A DNA stretch of 64,000 bases, taken from Nelumbo lutea (Eukaryota > Streptophyta > Magnoliopsida > Proteales > Nelumbonaceae). Each line of letters begins with the position of its first letter. Positions within the stretch are counted from its first letter, which is position 1. A program made the position numbers and the translations under genes. The DNA is taken from contig JAKGHH010000001.1 in assembly GCA_022828595.1 (NCBI GenBank), forward strand, positions 212,363,848-212,427,847. The letters are read 5' to 3'. Shown here in pieces: positions 1-10,242 of the stretch. Under the pieces are notes generated by a model, which was given only the letters and a program-made list of their open reading frames with translations, searched no databases and was not told where the DNA came from.

Positions 1-1
1 A

Positions 2-1816
2 CTCATTGGCGGGCTTCGTCTCCCTCTTCACCCCCTTATCCCTAAGGTGTTAAGGCATTTCAATATAACGCTGGATCAGCTCCACCCCAATTCCATTCGG
101 AATTTAGTGGAGACCATTTCTCTTTGCCATGAAAAGCGGTTCTCTTTGGACGCAAACATACTCTGCTCCATACTGCTGATAAAAAAGAGTGCATCTAACA
201 CTCCCCCTGAGCACGGGCATGTCTACTACTTATCACTTTGCCCAGGTTTTAAGTTACTGCATAAGTTCCCGAGCAAGGTCCCGGCTTGGAAGCGGGACTA
301 CTTTGTGGTCCGAGCCAGCAGAAGATGGCCCTTCCTTACCAGCTGGAGGGTGGCTACCCAGGCGACTAGCATCGCCCTCAACCAATAGATGTGGGAGGCC
401 TTCCACTCGTGGGCTCAGGCTGAGCTCGATCATCGGGAATACATCACCGAAGAGAAGCTCGCTCAGGCCGGTTTTAGCTCGGGTAGGTCTATTTCTGTCT
501 TTTGGCGCTTTGCTTTTATCTGTTCGTTGTTTTTAGATTTACTGATGCTAACTTTGTTGTAGGCTCCATGGATGAAGAAGAGAGAATCACGGCCACTCAG
601 CTCCTTAACCAAATGAAGAGGAGGAAGAAGCGGACCGTGGAGAAGGTCGCCAAAAGTGCTCGTGTTGACTCACCGAGGGCTCCCTCCTCCGAACCCGATC
701 ATTCCCGGGCTCCTACCCCTGAGACCGTACTCAGCAACACCCCTCCGGTAATAGATCTGGAGGACGACTTTCCCCCCCAAAGGCCCAAGACTGCGAGGGG
801 GTTGGAGAATGATTCAGTAGGGGTTACTACTGAGGCTCTGAGCTCAACTAGGGCGGCCGCTGAGCTAACAGAGGGGTCAGCTCAGCATACTACAGACCCG
901 GCGGTGTCCAGCTCAGGGACCGAAGAGGAGGAGTCCATCTTTAATCCTGAGGTCAGCCTCGACCGAAGCAAGAGGGGTTTCATCAATGCAGAAGTCATGA
1001 GTTGGGCCGAACTCTCCCCAGGTCAGCTCGGAGGCCGTGCGGCAACCCACATTATGGTGGTAAGTTCGTTTTTTTTTTTTTTGTTGACTAGTTTCCTTCT
1101 GTTAGGCGAACACTGGCGTGCATGCCTTAACTTTCCAATCTGATAAACACCTGAGGCGCGCTTTGGCTGCCAAGGAGTCATCCCGTGTGGCCCATGCCGA
1201 GCTGAAGGCAACACAAGACAAGGTCCATCAATTGGAGAGTGTTGTCGCTACCCAGAAAGATTTGAACGACACCTTGGCACTAGAGAGGGAGGAGTTGGCC
1301 CGACAATGAGACAGACTAAAGGCAAAGGTGAACGGGCTTCGAGTTGGTCAGGAAGCCCTAAAGCTCGAGGTGGAAAGCCTCAAAATGGCCCAAAAGGCTT
1401 CGCAGCTCGAGATGCAGGCCCTCAAGGGAACCAAGGAGGCCCTAGAGCACAAGGTGGAGTCTCTCAAGGCCAATATCGAGGAGAAGATGGAAATATTTCA
1501 CGATGCTCTAGAACAGACCAAGGTTCAGTCCATCGTCGACTACGTCAAGTCTTCAAGGTTCGACAACATAATGTCAAAGGCCTACCGCAAGGGGTTCAAG
1601 CTTGGCCAATGGTGGATAAGGCATACCTACCCCGATCTTGATATAAGTGCCTTCACTTCTTTCAACATCACAGATGACATGGCACGCCAGGTCGCGGATG
1701 ACCCAGACTCTGAAGACGACGACAACAACAGGGAGGCTGACGCCACTGATCTGAATGATTGTTCTGAGGAAACCCCTGATGAAACCCTGAGTAAGGCCGA
1801 CGAGCCTCCCAAGTAG
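2..1816 (+). pseudogene. Tat-element antisense additional ORF (putative gypsy-type transposon domain) with two introns
   Basis: The frame is open at the window edge and starts inside a domain resembling the Pfam 'putative gypsy type transposon' family (residues GGLRLPLHPL, QLHPNSIRN, VPAWKRDYFVVR). The model needs two introns: 483-562 (gt..ag, phase 1) and 1060-1105 (gtaagt..ttag, phase 0, only 46 bp, with a T tract). Joined, the frame runs through an acidic, Ser/Pro-rich middle and a long coiled-coil segment (Leu heptads, about 1106-1560) to an acidic tail ending at 1816. Two stops interrupt it: TAG at 386-388 and TGA at 1307-1309 (one change from CGA). The role of this protein in Tat elements is not known. 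Confidence 0.7.
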
Positions 1817-2318
1817 TTAGGCGCTCCTTGTATTCTGGGCCTGCGAGCTCGATTTCCCTCTCTTTTGTATTAAATGTATTTATGTAGTGTAATGGAGCCT
1901 ATATAACGAGGAACATTTTTTCGCCAAATACTTGCATAATTTTCTTTTACTTGCCGAAGCGGTTGTCTTACTCCGAACTGTAAGGCTACTAGGCTGATTA
2001 CCCAGAGTGTGGGTTCCTCAACCATTGCGGTCCCGAACTGTATTCTGACACTTAGTAGGGGTAGCCTTGTGTACACCGAGATGAGTGACATAGTAGGGTA
2101 CATGCCCGACCTGTCTGCACCCGGATTGAATTGGCATTTGGTTGTCTCTTACGGTTTAACTTGTCGCATGCCAGGACGGGCTATCCGTCACAGGGTTCCT
2201 AGCCGAAGTGCCTGTGCCTTAGGTTTTGCAAGCATTTAGCCTATGCCGATGAGAACTAGATATTGTATGCTGCCGAGGTCTTTTCATTATCTCGGCGTTC
2301 TAGCACTTACATAGAATT
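1817..2318. other. Non-coding remnant between antisense ORF and truncated RT
   Basis: About 500 bp with no convincing coding frame. It probably holds the 3' flank of the antisense ORF and the scar of the deletion that removed RNase H and integrase. The RT frame on the minus strand dissolves near 2319, shortly past its YVDD motif. Confidence 0.5.
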
Positions 2319-2909
2319 TCAAAAAACAGAATGCAAATCTTGTATTAATTCATGTGAGAATTTTGTTTTGACGACCATATCATCTACATAGCATTCTACT
2401 TTTCTACCGATTAATGGTGCAAACAATTTTTTTACAAGCATTTGAAAGGTTGCCCCTGCATTTTTCAACCCGAAGGGCATAACCTTGTAACAGTACAGAC
2501 CGAACTCCGTGATGAAGGCAGTCTTTTCTTCATCTGTCGGGTCCATCTTGATTTGGTTATAGCCCGATCAGGCGTCCAAGAAACTTAGCAACTCGTGCCC
2601 TGAGGTCGCGTCCACCAAGCGGTCAATTCTGGGGAGCGGGAAGCAATCTTTTTGGCTAGCTCGATTTAGGTCAGTGTAGTCGACGCACATGCACCACTTG
2701 CCGTTGGCCTTCTTTACTAGGACGGGATTGGCTACCCGATTCGGGTAGTGGACTCCTCTTATGAAGTCAGCTGAGAGGAGCTTTTCGACCTCCTCGTCGA
2801 CTGCTTTCCACCGCTCCGGGGCTAGGTTGCGTTTCTTCTGTCTAACGGGCCTAACTATAGGATCAGTGTTCAGCTTGTGAGTTATGAGTTCAGGGTCTAT
2901 ACCGGGCAT
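2319..2909 (-). pseudogene. Gypsy reverse transcriptase, N-terminal half
   Basis: Minus-strand reverse transcriptase. From the right the frame shows a basic lead-in (RPVRQKKRNLAPERW), the palm start (NPVLVKKANGKW, VDYTDLNRA), then a stop at 2568-2570. It resumes with KMDPTDEEKTAF, the MPFGLKNAGATFQ block and the catalytic YVDDMVVK. The enzyme copies element RNA into DNA in the virus-like particle. Only fingers and palm remain. The thumb, RNase H and integrase that should follow are gone, so it is non-functional. Assignment to Gypsy rests on FGLKNAGATFQ and YVDDMVVK. Confidence 0.9.
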
Positions 2910-3164
2910 CTCTGCCGCGAACCATGGAAAAATATCTAAATTTTGAAGTAAGAGACTTACTAGTTCTGATCGTAGAGATTCCTAGATGGAAGCGCCGATC
3001 TGAGGCGTTTGAGCTGGGTCCACTGCTGAGGTCGGAACCGTGACTATTTCTTCTATTGGCGCGGCTCGTTCTTCACCTTGCTCTATAGGTCGCTCCAGTT
3101 CGAGGTCGTTGGCTACCTTGGTCTCACCCTTCAAGGCGGCGACATAGCACTTATGGGACACGAG

Positions 3165-3719
3165 CTAGTCACCCCGCGCTACCCCCACACCGAAATCTAT
3201 AGGGAACTTCATAGCCAGATGGTAGGTGGAGACCATCACCCGTAGGACATGGGTGATCGGTTGACTTACTATGGCATTGTAGGGGGAGGGGGTCGCGACC
3301 ACCAAGAAGTCGTGCTTGAATATGACCACACAGGGCCACGTGCCAACTTCCACAGGTACTATTATTCTCCCAAGGGGCTGGACTTCTTCTCCGCTGAAAC
3401 CTACCAAAGGAGTATCTGCAGGCTTCAGGTCGCTTCTCTGCAACTGGAGCTGGTCAAACGCATATTTGAAGAGGATGTCGGCTGAGCTGCCTGAGTCGAT
3501 GAGTACACGCTTGACCTCAAAGTCGTTGATTCTTAGCTTTATTATGAGCGCATCATCGTGGGGGTAGTGGACTCCTCGCGCATCATCTTCTGTGAAGAAA
3601 ATTGGTTCTTCTGTCCTAGGCCGCTTTGGGGGGTTCTGCTCCTCCCGAGTGGCTTCACGAACCAAAGTCCGAGTTGCTGCTGAAGTGCAACCCGCGATGA
3701 TAGAACCTCCCAGTATCAT
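3165..3719 (-). pseudogene. Gypsy aspartic protease region
   Basis: A 184-codon minus-strand frame with the retropepsin-like active site DSGSSADIL, preceded by HDDALIIKLRINDFEVKRV and followed by the flap-like hydrophobic strands of Tat and other Gypsy proteases. In an intact element it matures the Gag-Pol polyprotein. It lies between the gag knuckle region (3732-3995) and RT, the normal order. The catalytic Asp-Ser-Gly is kept, but the frame is separated from gag and RT by stops, so it is a remnant. Confidence 0.88.
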
Positions 3720-3731
3720 GTGGATGGTTCC

Positions 3732-3995
3732 CTAGATTGGCCTCTCCTCCGAAGGCTGCCTCTGCGGCTGTTCGTCCAGCCTACTGCTAGACTCGGGAGC
3801 ATCCTTACCGTGCTCCCCTTGCCGACCTGTTTTGCCACTGTTATTATTATTCTGTACAAAGTTTCTTAGATACGCGCGACGGATGAGCTCCTCTATCTCA
3901 TCGCGGAGGTTTTTACAACTCTTGGTACTGTGACCGTGATCTTTGTGAAAACTGCAATACAAATTCTTATTTCTTTCATTGGGATTCCCCCTCAA
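3732..3995 (-). pseudogene. Gypsy gag C-terminal zinc-knuckle-like region
   Basis: The minus frame contains CSFHKDHGHSTKSCKNLRDE, the Cys-His nucleocapsid-like element typical of Tat Gag, followed by EIEELIRRAYL and a polar low-complexity tail. It would bind element RNA during packaging. It sits directly upstream of the protease and is separated from the gag core by a few bases and a frame change. Confidence 0.85.
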
Positions 3996-4004
3996 ATGGG
4001 GCGG

Positions 4005-5172
4005 TCACTTCACGTACGGGGCATCCTTGACCGCCATCAGGATTTCAGCCCTCTTCGCATTCAGTGGGGTGTAATAGGCTCGATCCGCTACAGGAGGTCG
4101 GAATAGTTGACCCGGCCTTGCCCCCCGAGTTGTGTCCTTTCTATTTCGGCTGCACAACTCACTAGCTCGCGCCAGGTGCATCTGTGATTGAAAGGCATCT
4201 ACGTGATCATTTAGGTCAAACGACCCATCATACTTGTCCAGAGGGGGGAGCTTGAAGTCTTTGGGCATCGGGACTGCCAGGAGTTCGGAAGACAGGGGGA
4301 TGGAACCGATAGTAGGGGGCTTTGACTTTGGCCGGGCTTACCTCTTCTTTTCCAATGAGCTCGGGCAAATCGTGGGTGACAGATCGGCGAGCTCGGCGAC
4401 GACGTCTCTGCTTCTTGGTGGGCTCAGCGTTCGTGCTGCTCACCTCTGCGCTGTCCGGAATGGTCTGCGCAGGGAGTATCCCGGTCTGCTGGTGATGGCT
4501 GCGAACAAAGGGGTCTTGCTTGGAGTCTGTTGCCAGGACCTCAAACCGGTTCTCAAGGAGCAGGGTTTCAAACTTCGACTGCCGAGGTGATGTAGACCTG
4601 GCGAGTTGGGGTCCTCCCGACCTATCCGCCTGTGGTGAGATCAGGGTAGCCGATCTCTCTCATCTGCTGCGTAGGGAGGCCTGATTTTTTGGGAGGTTTT
4701 GGGGGACCTCTCCTCGGCCTGAGGGGCGCTTGTCCTGACAACGAGACTTAGCTTGCTGTGAGGCCGGGTGCCGAGGCGGGAACTGCGGCTACTGAAGTTG
4801 AGGTTGAGGCAGCTGAGGGAACTGCTGCTAATACTGATACTGGGAGACCTGGTGCAGTACGTGTTGTTGATAGAGCTGAAGTTGCTGGAACTGTTGCATT
4901 TGGGCATGCATGGCCCGCATCCACTACATCAAGACCTCCAGTTGGTTTGAGTAGACCGCTGGGGGCACGACCAAGGGTTCGGTGAACGTCGCTCTGACTG
5001 TAATAGGGAGTGGGGCGACGACAGGTGCCACTGCGAGAGGCACATTCAAGCTGGGGATCCCATCCGCTGAGAGGGGGACGGTGAACTGCCCGACACAGAT
5101 AGTAGGAAGCTGGGGTTATTCCCTGGAGTTATCCATTTCCGTGTTTCGTCCGACATTGCTGGAGGAAGCCAT
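4005..5172 (-). pseudogene. Gypsy (Tat) gag, N-terminal and core parts, rearranged
   Basis: The minus-strand Gag reads from an ATG at 5170-5172 (MASSSNVGRNTEMD). A Gln-rich stretch follows near 4780-4920, then basic segments (KKQRRRRRARR near 4400) and the start of the capsid-like core (PPLDKYDGSFDLNDHVDAF). The core jumps within about 20 residues from QMHLARASE to the sequence that normally closes it (YYTPLNAKRAEILMAVKD). Most of the retrotransposon gag domain has therefore been deleted. Several stops are also present. Gag would form the particle shell, and this copy cannot. Confidence 0.8.
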
Positions 5173-5239
5173 GAGCGTTGGATTGTTTCAAGGAAGAAAA
5201 GAACTCATAAATTTTAGAGAGAAAAGCCTTTTGAAGTGA

Positions 5240-5257
5240 TTCCCACAAACGGCACCA
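5240..5257 (-). promoter_or_regulatory. Primer-binding site of the Gypsy element
   Basis: On the minus strand the site reads TGGTGCCGTTTGTGGGAA, a form commonly found next to the 5' LTR of Tat elements. It lies a few bases inside the LTR edge at about 5263. This fixes the element's orientation as minus. Confidence 0.75.
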
Positions 5258-5262
5258 AATGA

Positions 5263-8102
5263 TGTAGCGCAATCCGGTCACTCCTAGCTGGCGCTTGCGT
5301 AGCCCTTGATAGGTACCAAAGACGAGAGGAAAGAGGAAGAACTCCCGGGGGGTTTCCCGGCGGGAGCGCTCCGATGCTTAAGTTAGTATTGAGTTCAAGA
5401 AGCGAAAGGAGAACGAAGGCTAAGAGTGCAGGTTACGCAAGTGATTCGAAGATACCTTGTTCCTTAAGAATAAACCCCTTATAACTGAATTCCGTTGCTT
5501 CAGGCCCTCTAACCTCTGATAAGGCAGGTATAACCGCCACTGTCAGCCTTCCACAGTCGTTACAGGCAGGGCTGAGGTCACACGTGCGGGTGTTAGACAG
5601 TTTTGTATGCCCTAAGTTTCAATCAAAATGATGTACTTTATGAATTTATTGTAAATGAATTCAGGGGATTAATTGAACACTTAATGTTTCTGTGTAATAA
5701 CCTTAAACTGGACACTTAATGAGACTCGTGTAAGTTTAGAATGTTCACAGACAGTGGGTCGGTCTAGGGAGACCTATCCTGACAAGGCTGACACTGTGGT
5801 GCCACCAAGTTGGTTGGGGCAGCTTGTCTTAACTATCGGGGTGAAACCCTAGGCACATACAGTGTGGGATTAATTGAATCTTTGAACTGGACCAGATTTC
5901 CAGTATTGCCCAAGACCTTGGAGATTGATGGGCAAAACTGGAAAGTTACACCCGACCCCTACACTCGATTATGATACTGCACTAGGTGTCGGATTAGGCT
6001 GTCTTTTATATACCAATCAGTGAGATCCTTAGCGGGGGTCAAAACCTGGGTATGTTGGGACAGTGTGAGAATTCATCTTAGTAGGTGATCATAGTGACAG
6101 GATCAGCCCCTTTGTCGGACAAAGGTAATGATCGGGGATGCACTCTCACTGATGGAAACCAAGACTGACGACAACTGATTTCAATCGTTGAAATTTGTTT
6201 TGCAAAATATATTTTATATGAGATATAAAAATATATATAAATTATGGTTTTGAAATGATTTGCAAAAGGTTTTAATTCCCGGGATCCATACTTGAGAAAG
6301 TGCAACACTGTTCCTTGCAGCCGAGGGAGAGGTCCTCTCTTGTCGGGCAGTGTATGATCATTATGGGCTGAGAGGTTAAGTGTAAGATCATTGAGGATAA
6401 TACCTGATGGGCTAGTCTTCCATTTGCCCACAGTCCCTGGGTGTTACAAGGTGGCTTGGCCCAGGGACCACTTAGGGTAAGTGTTGGGCCCATAGAGCCC
6501 ATCTGATGGGTTTCAGGGGGTGCATTGTCCATAACATTGTATTCGGCCAGGCCTTGTAACAAAGGCTGGGTTGAACCCATGTGGCTGATGTGTAGATCAA
6601 TGTTTGGGTCCCACGCCATACAAGGAAGCCCAACTGGGTAGCAGTTTAGAAGGCTTAATGAATACATAACCCTGAATGGGCCTTAAGCCCATTTCGAACT
6701 GGGCTAATTTGATTAGTCTTTAAGGGGCGAATTCTGAGATAAGATCAACTGATAGGATTGGGCCCACACCCTATCCACTCAGAGAGTCCAAGATCTAAAT
6801 GAGATTTAGATTTGGAAACTTCCTAATTAGATTAGGAACTGGCTGATCTAATTTGCAGATAAGATAAGGATTATCCCTTATCTTAAAGGGACTTCTAATC
6901 CAGATATGATTTGGGTTAGCAACTCCTAATGGGATTAGGAGCTGATCCCTTTAAATCTATAAAATGAAGAGGGGGTGGCAGCCTTTAGACAGAACATCCA
7001 ATTCAACAGATAACCAACAGTCTTGTCTTCAGAGCTGAGATCACAGAAGAGAGAATTCTGCACCCTGCAAATTCTCTTTAGCCGCCTCTTTCTTGCAGCT
7101 ACCGCCTTTTGCAGTTTGATCTCCATTGCTTGGGAAAAATCAAGATTGGATCTTGATTCCAATATTTTGGAGTAAAGATTGGTAGGAGTTGTATTCACAA
7201 GCTGTTCAGGTGATTCTTGGGAAGAATCAAGTTCTTAGGAAGGACACTGTTGATTCTGCTCTACCTTGCACTGCGCCATTTTCAGTGGGAGCAGATTTTG
7301 GTTTCTACCTTGGGCGTGAACACTTCCATTGAGAGATATTATTTCTCTGTATCGGGTATTATCTCTCTCTCCTCCTTTTGGTTCAGATCTGGTTCAGTTT
7401 ATGGTTCAAGAATGATCCTTGAAAATATGATTTTCTAAATAGGGAATTCGATTCCCAGTTGAAGGGAAAAAAAAATTTTGAAATTCGCCCCCTTTATTCC
7501 GCAATCTTGGGCGTCCATATGATGGATTTCCTATCCCTTCAACGGGACCGTCGCGCAGAGTACGTGCCTGTCAAGTGTGGGATGCCTTTCTAAAGGTGGC
7601 AGGCGCGGCGAGGGGGACATTCCTACTGTCCACAGGATTTTCGAGTTCGGCAGTCGGGCAGGAAGCCCTCCTATGGTATATCGAACTCTTCTCCTGCGAA
7701 TTACCCTGAATTAGGTTGTCCTTTGAGTGACTGACTACCTGTAACCGATTATCCCAAGCTAGCCGACCCGAGGTCTTTGTGCCTCGGCGTCCGGAGAAGA
7801 ATCAGTGCGTTTTGCTAGGGAATGGCTCAAGGTCCATTGGGAGGAGCTCAGGCCTCAAAAGGGGTCAAGTGCCCCAAACTCGGGGCCCCCTGAAGTGCCT
7901 TAACCCCGGGGAGGAGGTGCGGGCAAGGCGACTTTCGGCGAGTAGTTTGTCTGCCGAGTTGCCGTGCTAAATTCGGCGGGATTTTCCCTCCGAGTTGTGC
8001 TCACGTCCATTGCGCTGTCATGCTGAGTCACTATTTGAGTAGGGTCACACCCACGTGTACCTGAACTACAATGTCGGGCCAAATCACCCTCCATCATATA
8101 CA
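5263..8102 (-). repeat. 5' LTR of the Gypsy element, split by a solo LTR
   Basis: GC-rich LTR in two blocks, 5263-5590 and 7547-8102, about 0.9 kb together. The left edge (TGTAGCGCAATCC) abuts the primer-binding site. The right edge ends TATACA at 8102, so the minus-strand LTR starts TGTATATGATGG and ends CTACA. The interruption is a Copia-type solo LTR. The exact left edge could also be 5260. Confidence 0.65.
5591..7541 (+). repeat. Solo LTR of Copia family E
   Basis: A 1,951-bp sequence starting TGTTAGACAG and ending CCCTTCA. It matches along its length the 3' LTR of Copia E at 17574-19496. Flanks are GCGGG (5586-5590) and ACGGG (7542-7546), a 5-bp duplication with one mismatch. No internal region is present, so it is a solo LTR left by LTR-LTR recombination. 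It sits inside the Gypsy LTR and is therefore younger than that element. Confidence 0.85.
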
Positions 8103-8503
8103 ATAATCAATATTTTTACTAGAGTGACCAACATGTGATAGAAAAGTTAAGTTTGTCTTCGTTTGAGGTGTAAAGGAAAAACTCTATCGATGTAAAAGAA
8201 GAGTGGTCCATCATGTAAGCGCAAAAAATAAACCGGATAGATGGAGCTTTTACACTGTTGTGCGTTTGGAAGAATAGTGTAAAACATTAGCGTATTTTCT
8301 GTATGCATTTGGATGAACAATGGTGTAAAACTATACCCATGTATCGATGACAAATAAGATTGCTGACACTATAGTAACTAAGAGATGAAGCAACAATAAT
8401 TAATTATATATTTATGTCTGTTGTTGTTTTGCTATAGCTTCCTCCCTTACTTTCTGTGATAAATTCGTCACAGACCGTGTGGTTGGTTGTGTCGGAGTGT
8501 TAG

Positions 8504-8511
8504 TATATAAA
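8504..8511 (+). promoter_or_regulatory. Candidate TATA box upstream of the BAHD fragment
   Basis: TATATAAA lies about 250 bp before the first recognisable BAHD codons, with a pyrimidine-rich leader-like stretch after it. It may be the old promoter of the gene. The assignment is weak because AT-rich plant DNA often holds such motifs. Confidence 0.3.
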
Positions 8512-8695
8512 CACGTCTATAGGTCTAACCCAGTTTGTCAAACTCAATCAACCCACAAAGCTTGTATCCTCCACACAACCCTCTTGTAACAATGCTGGCT
8601 TTAGCTGTAATCTATGTGTCTTCCACTGAACGTCTTCGGTAGTAGAAGATTATTCTTCCACTGTAACAAGCATGTGTTATCAAACCCAACCTCAT

Positions 8696-8773
8696 GTAGG
8701 TGACCCAAGCACGTGCTATCAAACGTCTTAGTTTGGCTTTAGTTGTAGGTGACCCAAGCACGTGTTATCAAAC
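8696..8773 (+). repeat. Two direct copies of a 29-bp repeat
   Basis: Units 8696-8724 and 8745-8773 begin GTAGGTGACCCAAGCACGTG and differ at one base. A third partial copy (TGTTATCAAACCC) lies near 8674. The second unit overlaps the first BAHD codons, so this local duplication may have replaced the original start codon. Confidence 0.75.
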
Positions 8774-9356
8774 CCAAGCTCCAGGATTGTAAAGCCAAAC
8801 TACGAAGAAGATATTCCTCCTTCAAAAATTGCTTGCATTCCTCTGAGCGTCTTTGACAAGGTCACCTACAACACCCACATAGCTGTAACCTATGTGTACC
8901 GACCACCAACCCCTCCAAATGCAACCATAGAGCAAGGCCTCGACAAGGCCCTAGCAGAGTATAGAGAGTGGGCTAGCAGATTAGGAGCAAATGACAAGGA
9001 TGGCCCTCTCATTCTGCTCAACAACCATGGCATCAATTTTATGGAAGCTTCGCTCGACTACACGCTCGACCAGACCATGCCCTTCAAGTCATCACCAGCT
9101 TTGCTGAGCCTCCACCCCAATCTCAAGGAGACAGAAGCCTTGCTGCAGGTTCAACTCACAAGGTTCACTTATGGGTTGTTGGTGGTAGGGTTTACAGCCC
9201 ATCACCTGGTTGTCGACGGCCAATCCACCAGTAAGCTAGGGCATCAAGATGAACCCTTGTCCCCTGCACAATCACACCATGTTTGCTCCTCGGGACCCTC
9301 CTCTGATGGAGTTCAAACACAGAGGTGTGGAGTACATGAGCAGAAATTTCTCCTAG
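8765..9356 (+). pseudogene. BAHD (HXXXD) acyltransferase fragment
   Basis: The frame begins without an ATG (SSRIVKPNYEED) and follows the N-terminal half of BAHD acyltransferases: CIPLSVFDKVTYNTHIAV, YRPPTPPNATIEQGLDKAL, and the catalytic HXXXD as HHLVVDG near 9200. These cytosolic enzymes move acyl groups from CoA thioesters to alcohols or amines. The N terminus resembles amine hydroxycinnamoyltransferases. Just after QSTSK the frame breaks. The next recognisable block (NHTMFAPRDPPLMEFKHRG) is in another frame, with residues missing between, and ends at TAG 9354-9356. The C-terminal half with the DFGWG motif is absent. It is a dead fragment, perhaps carried by the surrounding repeat structure. 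Confidence 0.85.
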
Positions 9357-9995
9357 CCCAACCAGCATAATGAGTGAGAGGGGCTTGCGAAGTGCTTGAC
9401 AGTGAGAGAGAGACGATCAGAGGAGACGAAGACGAAGAGCCATTGGCTTGATAACCAAAGTAAAACAAAAACGGAAATCACTTTTACACTGGTTTTCGGT
9501 GTATTTTTACACCCCATCGAAACAGCCGCAAAATTGGACTAGAATGTAAAAAGACACCGAATCGGATTTTACACCCCATCCAAACGCAGCCTAAGGAAAA
9601 TTTTCACTTTAGTACCTTGAACTTTGGGTTGTTACTTTAGTACCTAAATTTTCAAAAAGTGTCAAGTTGGTCCCTACCATTAACTGACTGCCAGTTATCT
9701 ATTGAAAATGTCAAAACTACCCTTTAAAAGAAGACATGGTTCATTGTCTTCTACCTTGAGACTGAACCAGTTATCTTCAAATAAAAAGAGAGAAAACCAT
9801 TAAATATGATAGAGGAAAATAATAACTGAAAGCAAAAAAAGAACTAGACAATAATGTATTTCAGATCTAAAGGTAGACGACAATGGCTACATTAGTCTAG
9901 AATCTCAAACACCTAAACTGGTTTAGTCTCAAAGTAGAAGACAATGAACAATGTCTTCTTTTGAAGGGTAGTTTTGACATTTTCAACAGATAAGT

Positions 9996-10230
9996 TGCAA
10001 AAATTAAGGTTTCAAGAGAGTGAAAGAAAGGAGAGAAGAAAAGAAGAAGAAGAGGAAGAAGAAAGGGAAGTGTTGAATGTATGTATTATTCACTGTTCAC
10101 ACCTTTAAAAATTCACTTTATAATTGAAAATTGATAATTACAATAAGGCCCCTATCCGGGTGCTCAAATACAGAGAGAGTACAAGAAAGGAAAAAATACC
10201 AAAAACACCCCTATCTAACCATTCTCAACA
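9996..10230 (-). repeat. 3' LTR of Copia F
   Basis: 235 bp, bounded inward by the polypurine tract 10231-10241 (CTCCCCCTCAA on plus). It matches 20719-20955 with scattered differences, so the insertion is not very recent. A GAAGAA-rich tract lies near the U5 end. Confidence 0.85.
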
Positions 10231-10242
10231 CTCCCCCTCAAG

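Larger units (their letters stand above)
1..8102 (-). mobile_element. Ty3/Gypsy Tat-type retrotransposon, truncated, minus strand
   Basis: The minus strand reads, from the right: a long LTR (5263-8102), a primer-binding site (5240-5257), Gln-rich gag, a gag C-terminal knuckle region, an aspartic protease and the start of a Gypsy reverse transcriptase. After the RT the order breaks. The rest of RT, RNase H and integrase are missing, and a plus-strand ORF lies next (2-1816), running antisense to gag-pol. An antisense additional ORF between pol and the 3' LTR is established for Tat-lineage Gypsy elements, so I read this as one internally deleted Tat element. The 3' LTR lies left of the window. 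Many stops and frameshifts make it non-autonomous. Confidence 0.8.
8160..9592. mobile_element. Possible DNA transposon: inverted subterminal repeats around a gene fragment
   Basis: On the left, copies of a motif like GCGTTTGGAN..GTGTAAAA lie at 8160-8174, 8262-8284 and 8305-8330. On the right, inverted copies (TTTTACACC..CCAAACGC) lie at 9482-9499, 9504-9526 and 9567-9592. Arrays of short repeats facing inward at both ends are typical of plant DNA transposons. No transposase and no clear target duplication are seen, so this is an inference. The BAHD fragment lies between the arrays. Confidence 0.4.

Noticed and set aside
1306..1641. Gly/Gln-rich ORF on the plus strand
   Set aside because: Out-of-frame shadow of the coiled-coil part of the Tat antisense ORF (1328-1816).
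8762..8764. Start codon of the BAHD ORF at 8762
   Set aside because: It is GTG within a local 29-bp duplication, and family members begin with ATG some residues earlier. No real start remains.
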